This document shows positions 14,201 to 26,200 of a stretch of 64,000 nucleotides of DNA, piece by piece. The stretch spans positions 177,639 to 241,638 of the forward strand of contig JAVYIG010002536.1 in assembly GCA_035222895.1 (NCBI GenBank). Reading direction: 5' to 3'. This DNA comes from Strongylocentrotus droebachiensis (taxonomy: Eukaryota > Echinodermata > Echinoidea > Camarodonta > Strongylocentrotidae). The stretch's first letter is position 1. Every line of letters begins with the position of its first letter. The notes beneath the pieces were generated by a model. The model saw only the letters and a program-made list of their open reading frames with translations, was not told the DNA's origin and ran no database searches. Position numbers and translations under genes: made by a program.

Positions 14201-17200
14201 GGACCAGAAACGGACAAAATGGCGCCTGGATGGTTATGCATGAGGGATTTCGAAAATCGAAGAATGTAGTGACCTTGATGATATGTTAGAGACTATATCT
14301 ATGAAATTTGAAAGGATAAGGACATGAGGAAAACACTTAACTAGGAATAACAAACACTACGTGCAAAACGAATGCGATTTCCTGACGATAAGGATAAGGA
14401 AAACACTAAGGAGGAGAATACTAGAAATGCAATCGTGTCACAACGATGTGCGTGCAATGACGCCATGTTTCTACGTGTCAAACGAAGGAGCTACTCTCGG
14501 ACTATCCAGAGCAATATGTAAGAAGTATGTAGCTTCTGTGATAGTGGAGATAGTTAGGGCGAAAGAAAGGTCACCAAAACGGCCCGAAACGGAAAAAATG
14601 GTGCCTGGACGGTCACGCATGAGGGTTTTCGGAGAACGAAGAATTCAGTGACCTTGAAGGAATACTAGAGACTAAGCCTACGAATTTTGAAGGGAATTGG
14701 AGTAGAGGAAAGGATCTAGAAAGGGCTCGCAAGCACTGCGTGCAAAACCAATAGGACTTGGTGCATGATGAACATGTTGCGACGCGTGCTTTGGCACGAA
14801 CGGCCGCCCATACTAACACAACCGAATAACAGTCTTAAAAAATGACGTCATGGCCGAAACGTGTTATAATAGGGCGGAAACTCGGCGGAATTCGTATAGT
14901 GACCCTTGTTCAAATGCGATTTACTCACAATTTTCTGCGTGAACATATACCATACTTGGTATCATTCGAAAGGGCACTTCAGTGCGGTCAGTTTGAAACC
15001 ATTGTCATCTGCGCAAAACGTACTGCACGCATCAAACGCGCTATTCCGTAAAGCATAGTAAATTCATCATTTTTGGCGATAACTTGGCGAAGAGGGCATT
15101 ACAATTTACTAAACTTAACAGACAGTTGTCACGTATATGGATACATGTGTCTGCCAAGTTTCATTGATGTAGGTATAAAGATCGCCGGTTTAGAGCAAGT
15201 TGAAGTTATTTCTCAATTTTCTTGAAAATGGCGAATTTGGAGGGCAATTTTCTCAAATTTGGTCAGCGATAGGGAATATAATTTTGTATATGGGTGGAAA
15301 TGGCATATCTTCAAGTATCTAAATCCAAGAAAGGGTACGGTTCTGCCAAGCCATAATGGAGATACGGCCACAGAGAGAAAGCCAATTCCCAGAACTCTAG
15401 TGGGCGCTATTTATGTTTTGCAAAGCCATTGGAGCGTGAAATTTAGCATGGCTATGTGCAATTATGAGATAAAGATACTGTGAGATTTAAATACCAAACG
15501 GAATTTATATGAGAAAGTTATGGCAATTTTAGTTTATTTAGGGGTCAATTTTTCAAGACTTTGAGAGATTTTTGACGGAGTCGGTTTCAGATTTGAATTT
15601 TGAGTACGAAGATGGCATTTTGAAGGGCGGGTTATGCGTCGCAGATTAAAGAACATCTCTTAGACTATCTAGAGGAATTTGTTAGAAGTTTGTAGGATCT
15701 AGGATAGTGGAGATAGGAAGGAAGAAAGAAAGGCCTTAAAATGGATCAGAAACGGACAAAATGGCGCCTGGATGGTTATGCATGAGTGATTTCAAAAATC
15801 AAAGAATGTAGTGACCTTGATGAGATGTTAGAGACTATGCCTATGAAATTTGAAATGAAAAGGACATGAGGAAAGCACCTAACTAGGAATAACAAACACT
15901 ACGTGCAAAACGAATGCGACTCCTGACGATAAGGATAAGGAAAACACTAAGGAGGAGAAGAATATTAATGGGGCAGAATGTGAACGAAAACAAGGCAATG
16001 ACGAAGGTTCGTCATTGCAATTAATGGGGCAGAATGTGAACGAAAACAAGGCAATGACGAAGGTCGTCATTGCAATTACTATTTATATAGCGCCGGTATC
16101 CACCAGGCAGTGACGCTCATTGCACACACACAGTTTCATATGCACTCTGAAATTACGTTTTAATCTTAACCTTTTTAAGCTGAACAAAGAAATAAAACAG
16201 AATACAATCACCATGAACATGACTGACAAAGAAAGCGGACAAAATATACAGTTCCTCAGGTAGACAAAGGAACATCCCTTCACTGCTATTATGTAAAAAT
16301 GTGTAGAACAGGTGTCACATGCATATTCACCTTTTTACATAATAACAGTGAAGGGATGTTCCTTTGTCTACTTGAGGAACTGTATATTTTGTCCGCTTTC
16401 TTTGTTCGTCATGTTCATAGTGAATATAGGCTGGGTATAATCACGTTGACAGTATGGTCCAAACCAGATAGCAATGCACTGTCCGTTACAAAGACCCCTT
16501 TCCGTCTCGCAAGCCTCTGGAGCACAATGACATAGCTGAAGACAATCCAAACCAAAGGTACTCCCTTCACACTCTGAAAAAATAAAACAAAAGTCATGTT
16601 TATTGGAAACATCTGATGAATGATTATTATTGATTACTAACGGCAAAGATAATTTTGGCTAGTGGCTACTGGAAACAGGGTTGGAAAGACAAATTTTAAT
16701 CACGTGAAATCAGTCGATTTTCGTTTTTGTGAGTACGGTAAGTTTAACTTTAGAAGTAAAGATCCAGGGGGTGTTTCACGAAGACTAAGATCGACTTCAA
16801 GTTAGACTGAACTATGACAGGCAGTTCATGCCACTAGTTCCTCTAACCATTCCTGGCATTGTTTTCTCAAGGGTGATATAAATTGTGGTCAAATATCTAC
16901 ATAATTTACGTTTTTTTTATAGTTCATTATTGAAGGAAAACATATTATCTAAAGATCATAATTGAGAGACCAATAGTGAGAGCAACCAGTGGCATGAACA
17001 GCCTGCCATAGTTAAGTCCAACTTAAAGTTGATCGTAGTCTTCGTGAAACACTCCCCAAGACTACTAGAAATCTGTTGCAGCCAGCAGTTCAGGGACCAC
17101 CTCTAGATCTAGATAGTTATGTGATGCATTAGATCAGACGTTTGCTCCTTGGACAATTATTTCGGGCTGTATTTCATCAAAAATACGGGTTCGGGTTCGA

Positions 17201-20200
17201 ATTAGGTTTAGGGTTAGTATCAGGTCACTGTTGGGTCAAGGGTCGTAACTAAGAACTCGGCTAGTGGAGAATGACAGGGAACAATTGTGGCAGGTGTATA
17301 GATATTGTACAACAAATAATGACTGCTATTTTTTTTTTTTTTTTTTTTTTTGGGGGGGGGTCATAATTTAATTAACTCAACTGTGTCTCAAGGCAGAGTA
17401 CATTTTCAAGATTACCTTGGGCAAAAGTTTCAACCCCGCCCAATAAAGCAGTCAATATTTGTATACTATAATACCTCTCCAGAGTATACATTAAAATAAT
17501 GTATTTACTATATCAGCACTATGTACATATTTGTGGTTGATATGACCAATATACATACATGAACATCGATTTCTGAGTGTTCACCCATGTGTATACTGCA
17601 CATACTTGATGTACATGTTGTTTTGAGTTACAAAAATAGGAATTCATTCAACACCCTTTAAAAAAAAGTGGTGTTTTACCTCGACATATGACCCCGCCAG
17701 CACTGCGTACTTTGTATCCTAGAGCACACTTCTGCTCAGGGCACCCTCCAGTATCTTTACCACATGGCTCATCATTCAAGCAATGACATTTATCAGTGCA
17801 GTGAGATCCATAGTAACCGGCTTCACATTCATCTGGAACTGGGGATGATAAGAAATATTTTAGAAATCAACATTTAGCGATTATTATTAGTAAATAATAT
17901 TAGATGTACTTCACAAAAATCAGATTGCTTCTATAGCAAAAATTCTTTTCTTTGCAAATTATTAATTTCAAAATTGTTTTTATTTTAACCAGTGACTGCA
18001 TGTTTTTTTCTTTGCAAAATTGATTTAAATTATTACACATATTCTTGAATTTAACAGTGCCATCACTAGATAAACTCATGTATTTGTAGAAAACGTTCAT
18101 CTCCTCTATCAATAATCATGAAAATAGTATATACCAGGATATATACTTGATGCGGGTATGTCTACGAAAAAAGGAGATATAATAACCTATTATAAAAGTG
18201 ATTATATTTGTCAATGAATTATCTTATTTACAATAGGTATAGTACAGGCGCCACCAGATTCCTGTAGGAAATGGGGTTACAAATTTTAAAAAGCTACAGT
18301 GTACATCTAAAATTCCGATTATCTTACTTGAGGAAAGCATTTATGTCATATTATTTGTTATCGTTGCTGACCATGACTTACTTTGACAGTTGCCCCCAGA
18401 CCAGCCAGCCTGACATCCACCTGTACATATTCCACTATAGATATCACATGATGAACCACCGCCTGCACAGTGACATGTCTGTGAACATCCTGGACCATAT
18501 GTACCACTAGTACATACTGTAAAGGAATTCAAAACATAAAATCAAGATGGACAGATACAATGCGTTCATCAGAAAGAAAAATATTGTGCATGTTACAATA
18601 ACTTAATCTTCTTCTCTTCTCCACGGAGTTGCACCTGACCTCACTCATGAGTACAGTCACATTATTGTATGTGCTTTTGATATTCCAAGACAAAATATAA
18701 TTTTCTCAAAATTGCAGATGTAAATGTATTATAAATTCTAGGCCTGTATTTTCACTATCATAATTTTAGCACGGTTAAAAGACTATCGAAGACTTACGTG
18801 TGTCACATGTCAGACCATGGGCACCGACGTCACATGAACATCCATAAGGATCAGGTAGGCAAAACAGATATTCTTGACACTGTGTGGCAGCATTATTATT
18901 ATATGAACATTGAAACTCGCAGGTCAATCCAAATCGATTTCCACCATCATCTCTACAAACTGAAACAAAATTAGTTGCATTGTTGAATCAAAACCTTGTA
19001 GACTTGCATAAGAACAAAACGTTTCGTGAGATAAATTTCAAATATGGTTGCTTCTCCTTTGCAAATTACCGATGATGTCTAATGCTCTTTAAAAATGATA
19101 GTTTTTACTATATTGCATAAAGCCCTTCCATACCATGGAAAGCAAAGTTCGCCGATCATAAATATTAATGTTATTGGGATATTTATTTAGATATTATTTA
19201 GACATTTTAGATGGTATTAAGGAATAAGAAACAAAAGCAAATCTTTTCCCCTGCTGTATATTATGTCCCATTCATTTTTTTAATTGATTGTAATACTAGG
19301 TGTACGGTGTGTATACATGTAAAATGACCCGCAGCTCTGGTAGAGAGGGTCACTTTACAAAGTATTACGAAATAATTTTACGTTAAATAACAGACTGTTT
19401 ATAATACATGTAAGATAATACATTATGAAAGATCACAAATCTACTTGTTATAAACGGAATGATAAATGATAAATCAGCATTATTCTTACAACCAATTCCT
19501 GGTAAAATGAAGAGTAACAAGTATGTATGTAAAAATGTCAAAAGACATGATTTATAATATATTTTTATCTCTCTATTTCCTCTTTGGGTGGAAGAAAGAC
19601 ATATTTTAAATCAACATGTCAAGTAGATGTACATTACTCTGTCCATTTCCCATGTAATATCTTCCTCAATGCATCTATTAGAGATACTATGTCTCTTCTG
19701 CAGCCAACATCAAATTCTGTAGAACTTTGCAGGAATTATGAATATGTCATGTATGTCCTATCTGTGAAATAGAAACGTTAGCAGACTTTAGCAGTGTCCT
19801 AGCATTCAAAATATGAAAGGAAACGTGGTTACTTTCCAGACTTTCCTGTCAGACACTATTGAGGGAATGACTGACTTTTCTTTCTTTGGTAATCACATAC
19901 ATAAAATGAGATGTAAAAGGTACATGAGCATTTGTCTACATCAATAACCCAATACTTGTAATGGCCAAAATTAAACTGATTGAATCTTTTATGCAGCACA
20001 AAACGTACGAACATTCGGTACAAGGGTCTGTAATTCAGACTATTACTTAGGTGATTGCAATCTCTAATGTCGATTCGACAACTAATAGTCGTTATTTTCC
20101 CACAAAAAGCCATTTTCAAATCGTTTCGTTTTGAGGGAAGTTCTAAATAATTATTGTCTTTTAAATGCCGTTGGAATTTAACCTTTTCAATTATGAACTG

Positions 20201-23200
20201 TAAATGGGATATAGTACTTTTAAAGATAAAGTTGAGTTCTGGTCATGTGATTGCATTGTAAAAAGAAACGGTGTAGAATCTATCAGAAAAGGTTGATCAT
20301 CTAGTATATAAGTATTTGTGTGTATTTCAAGGTTCTGGAATCATCAAAATGATAAGAAATATGGCCAAATCTTGGCAAAGTTACAAGCACTGTACACAGA
20401 ATGATGTATATGGGACTACATGAGCACATGGCGAAAAAAACCTACCCCCCGATTTTTACGATTTTCATGTCATATTTAGAATATGAAGGCATTTGAAGAG
20501 CCATGCTTTTCAGGGAACATGTTTAATCTGATGTTCTTCCACCCTTGCATAATAACAATGATAACGCTCACAAATTATTTTTTACCTCTTCCCAGAACTC
20601 AACCTTCTCTTTAAGTGATAAATATAAACGTCATTCCAAAAGAAGTTCTACAGGCCTACTTACTTTCTAAACAATTCTGTCCCATGAAGTTGTTAGGACA
20701 GATACATAGACCAGACTTGTCATCACAGACTCCACCATTGTAGCATTTATCACAGATACCATAACACTCAGGGACACCCCACTTACCAGCAGGGCATTCT
20801 GATATGAAATAGGGAGAGAGAAAAATAATTAAGTAAAATACATGTCACTGAAGATTACATCATAACAAAGATGAGAATAAGCAGGGTAAAAAAACAATAT
20901 GAGTACATTAATGTTCTCAAACGTAGAAATAAAGTGTATGTCATTGGCTCTGTCACATTCTGCATATACATGTACATACGGGTAATTTTTAAATACCCGT
21001 GTGCATAACTCACATCACAGATCAAGGCTAGCTTACACCTAAATTTTGTCATTTGAAGTTTCATGAGTCTTTTAAAATAAAATTTGCAAAGGGGAAAGAG
21101 CTGTCCATCTTACAATAACGTGCCATCACAGAAGATCAGACTTGGACAATATCTACCAGTCTGCCTAATTTGTTACATTTATTTATTCATTAATAACGAA
21201 ATAATATTTCGTTATTAATGAATAAATTTATATTAATTTATATTATAAATATCTAAAGATCATCATCCACATGTAACTTGCATAATTCAATCAATCTAAA
21301 ATAAAGGTTTCTTTTGCAAAGTATGAAGCAATACTTTTTACATGCATCATAACAAACAATACTATCTTGGGGAACAAATGCCCCCCCCCCCTGAACAAGC
21401 TCAGTCTGAATTAAGCAGGAATACACTTGTATATGTACCTCTGACAATTAGCCTGTATAGTCCTCCTCTATTTTGATTCCTCTCGCTATCATAGTAGATC
21501 TCATAGATTCCTTGGTCTGATGTCTGGATTGGGTTTGGGAAGCTGATCTGAGTCTGCCCACCAAATGATGCAAGAACCTCACTTCCATCTTTCATCCAAG
21601 TTATCACATTGTCACTCTCATCAGGATTATTACGGCTATCCATGCTGATCATCACTCCGATGTCATTCACATTGACTGTCTTTGTAAACAATCCATCACT
21701 TGATACGAATTTAGCTGTTAAAAGAGGATGATAACGATAAATTAAACAAATAATAAAAATTACCTTGAAGACATTACAGTTCATGTAGCACCTACAGGTC
21801 AAGCGCGACTCATATATGTTTACATCAATTTACATTTTAACATAATAACAAAAAAGACAAAAGTATTTAAATAAATAGTTATAACCTTAACATTTCTTGA
21901 AACTTTTCTTTGTGTTTCGTCAATAAAAAACTTTGTTTATTTTCTAGGTAATATCGTAGTTTTAATTTGAAATTAACGAACATACTTTTACTATTGTACT
22001 CCTTTCCATATGCTCTTATATTTACTTGCATTTATTGAAATAAACCTTTTTCTCTTGATATTTGCAATCACAAGACTCTATCATTTTCAAGATTAGAGCA
22101 CAGCAAATATTTTGATGTGTCATGTCAAAATCTGTTTAGTCTTTCCTTTAACCATGTAAACAACATCATCACAAATGGATTTTTTCAGGCTGAACTCAAT
22201 AGCATGCATGCTTTGCATCCATGATACCAGTTTTGTGCTTTTTAAGTCAAAAAGCTTATAACAGAATCCTACTCTAGAATCTCTAGATCCATTCTCATTA
22301 TGCATGAGAAATGTTAAACTTTTTTGTTATATAGCCATTCTCAAGCATTAATCTTTAGCAAGTTTGAAAGCATCCTAAGTTGAGCCATTTTATTGAATCA
22401 CTCTCGCTCCTGATCCTCATTAAACCGTCTTACGGTATAAACTCTTTGCTTTACGCAAACTTTTCCACAGTAACGCATATTTTTATTCCGATTATAAATT
22501 AACTGTATTCAATGATAACGCTCACACAAAATTAATTGCCCAATGTCCTTACTTCTGCTGTTATAAAAGGTCAACTTGAAGTTAAAGTACACTCCTGTGC
22601 GGTTCAGTGACGAATAATATGAAGGGGTTAATAATATGTTGGTTAACCTTGCTACATGCACATGTATGTCTTTGTATCAAGCAGGGTTCCACTATCCCAT
22701 TCTTTATTCGTAGATTATGGTTTATTGCTGAAACCAAACATCACTACAGCAAAGCATCATTGTGAAGATTTTAGAATGGCCAAAGTGCATACAAAAATGT
22801 TAATCAGCCTTGACAAAAATAAGAACTAATAATCAACAAATAACATAGCTGAATTTGTTTGGTTTCTTTGGTATCACCAAATATGACTTTCGATTCTTTA
22901 TTCTACATGACAATTTTTCATAGATCTGTAATAAAAATTGGGATTGTAATGATTTAAATTATTCAGTGTTATTTACAAATCGTGATAAGTATACTTTACT
23001 GATCTGTCCACACATTTTTTTTTAAATTAATATCAAGTGCTTAAGATATTAATTGATAAAATTAATTGGCAATTTAATAATTTAACTGTGATCAATTTTG
23101 ATTATTCAGGTATTAATAACATACACTTACAATGCATTGTAAATGTACAAATCTTTGAATACCAAATATAAAAGATATACATTCCATGTAGCAAATTAAA

Positions 23201-26200
23201 TAGTTGTCATTATTTTAATAATTCAGTTAAATATAAACAAACTCTGGTCAGATTCATTTGTGCAGGTTTGAAGTAAACATGAAATCTGAGAGACAATTCA
23301 TGAGTTTCATAATTATCAATCACAATACTTTGTTCTCCTTAAAGTGACATCATAATGACCTCACACAGGATATGCTTAGAACTTCACTTTGATGAAAATA
23401 AAGTATACATTTGGAGAAAAAATCTTTAAAAATAAGAAATCCTATACTTATAATAATAATAATACCATCAAATCGTTGGAAAAATGTAGTAACCCTTGTA
23501 ACATCTCGATCAGGTTTAGAAGCCTCACAGTAGAAAGGACCGAAACCATCTCTATCCCATCCATCTCCAGTAGGGAATCTCACCACTCTGCTCTTGCCAG
23601 AGAGTCTCTCATCGTCTGGTGGTGATCTGTCTGTTGTTATGGGCGCTGATCGACCAAATGATAGTGTAGCGTCTGTACCTGGGTCACTGGGGTAACATTG
23701 ATACTCCCAACGGTTAGCTAAACCAACACTGGTGTATCTAAAGGTCAGCACTGTGATATGAACTACCTCACCTGCAACATAAAAAAAAAACATAAATTCA
23801 CTGTAGCTGGATACATTATCATTCAGAGTACATCTCCCCACCCACCGCCCACCCCTTCACGCATTCAGACACTGTTTTGAAGGACTTGAGTTATAATACA
23901 AGAAGCGTATACTGCTGCATAAAGATGCATCCAGATGCAAATACACACAATTATTGAAAATCATAATATTCATGACAGAGTTTTAGAATAATATCTAGAG
24001 AAGACGGAGCTTAGTCTCAGGAAAATGCCAAAAAAAGCAAACATCGGCATTCGCTGAAATACGACGTAAAAGGCGTTATTTCGTTTTTTTGTCAACGTGT
24101 TTTTTCAAATTTTTCAAAATATCTAATATTTGTGGTGGTACACAAGTATTAGAAATTTTTATATTTCAGCCGTCTCTGAACCGATTTTGATCAAACAAAG
24201 ATGATTTTGTCATTTAAATATTATGTTCTTTCAAATTTAACACTTGGTTTTTTCATTATCTCACAAAAAAAAATATTTCGTGTAGCGCCCTCTGCAACAG
24301 AACTCAACTAGACAAATGCCAACTAAAAATTAGCAACCTTCACGTGCAAAATACGTAAAAGACTGGATATTGGATATAATGTGGAAAAGTTTTGACAGGT
24401 ATGAAAATCAGTATTTCTCTCGCATGAAATATACATTTGTGCAGAAAGTTGGTGTTTACCTTTAATTTCAAATTACATATTATTTTCTTCCACATAAACT
24501 GTTCGGTCACAGATTGAATTCACCAAATTGTTTGCATACAGTGAGTAGCCTTTTCACTGTACAACACCATACATGTGTAGAGCTTTTCCAGGGAAAAGAA
24601 ACAGAAATCCTAATCTATGAAAATGTATCATTGTATTATAACAAATGATTGTAACAGCTTTTGACATGACAGCAAGAATTTCAGGCCTCATTTTTTTAAA
24701 ACAATAATTGTTAAAGTTTATTCCATTAGACCAGTTCACGGTTAACGAAGGTCTGCAAAGACCCCGCATATCCACAGATCTTCAAAACATTTTGAAACAA
24801 TCATTTCTACAGCGATGGAGGTGCTACATAAATAGCCTTTGTTTCCCCTTTTCAAAGAATACTTCCACCTGTGTATCATGGAGTGCACCGCTTGTGCATG
24901 AATGAATAATGATTACATAACATTCATGAGCACGTATCTAGTATTTCGTCTCCGTGTATTTCACGTTTTGTTCTGCAATGACTTGTATCTGCTCATGCTC
25001 AGACTGCAACCGTGAACTGGATTAACTCCCCACCCCCTTTATTTCTGTGAATACAGGCACAATTCTGAAAAGGGAGCAGGCTCACGTCACGTCTCTTGTT
25101 CGATATCCACACCCCCCCCCCTTATTACGCGCGAAGCGCAGAAGCTTCGATGTTTCATAAAATTATTAGAAAAAGAAGAGGATTCGTTCGACCATTCTCG
25201 ACTCTCAATCCTTGTCTGAATTCAGCCCCCCCCCCCTTCCACGCGAAGCGCGGAAGCTTTGACCTTTCATTAATTATTAGAGAAAGAAGACGATTTAGAT
25301 GCTGCTTGTAAGTGTCGGCTTGCATGGTGATGTAGATATACAGTAGGTTTGCGGTTGCACCATGTGTGTGAGAGAGAGAGAGAGAGGTTTGAGGAGTCCT
25401 GAAAAGGACTCTGACTCGGTAATCTTTCTTGGAGGAGTGTAGTCCTGAAAAAGACTGTTTGTTATCTTTCTTAGCATATAGTTCTCAGGAGAACTATAGC
25501 GCTTGGAAAGGATGAGTGGCTCGACGTTTCGAACAGGTTGACTATCCGTCATCAGGAGTGGAGAATAGCTGGCGTGCGTGAGCTTAAGTCACCGGGGTGC
25601 GGACGTCGGGGAAAAATAGGTGACCGTGTCGGCTTGAGTCATCGGGGAGTGGGCATGGATGGTCGGCTGGTAATTCGTCTGACTGTCCGCCTGGGCTGGA
25701 GTCTCCGGGTTGCGGACTTAGGAGAGTTTCGAGTCGATGAGTGGGGTGTGCTGTCGGCGAGACGCTGTGTGTGTCCCCGACGTAGGCGGCGTTGTAGTCT
25801 GTTGTCGTCTGCTGTGCTTTGTAGCTGTGAGGCTGGCGGCTGCTTTGAGGGTTCGGCGGGTGGCGGTGGTTGATGTACGGGTGTATGTCGGGGTGGTGAG
25901 GGCGGTGCTGGAGGCGGTGGTGGAGGAGGAGTGACCGGGTACTTGTTGATGAGAGGTTTCCAGATGTCGTTGATGTATAGTCCTGAGTCTTGGGGCACGA
26001 TGTTGTGGCGGTGAATTTCGAATTTCAGGACTACACTCCTCCAAGAAAGATTACCGAGTCAGAGTCCTTTTCAGGACTCCTCAAACCTCTCTCTCTCTCT
26101 CTCTCTCTCACACACATGGTGCAACCGCAAACCTACTGTATAGAAGACGATTTTTTGTTCAGTCCCCCCCCCCCTCCCGTGCAAAGCGCGGAAGCTTAAC

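Larger units (their letters stand above)
6569..16444. other. Gene A intron 8 (about 9.9 kb), filled with transposon remnants
   Basis: Lies between EGF-like 5 and the third Ig exon. It holds a MITE family with ACACCAGG ends, an RNase H fragment, a foldback C-rich minisatellite, a SINE, a TIR element and a 1.5 kb tandem duplication, listed separately. No additional exon of gene A was recognised. Confidence 0.6.

Noticed and set aside
25639..26044. Overlapping frames of 108-119 codons rich in Pro, Arg and Thr
   Set aside because: GC-rich interior of the inverted-repeat insertion; several overlapping frames on both strands, no known domain. Kept only as part of the mobile element.
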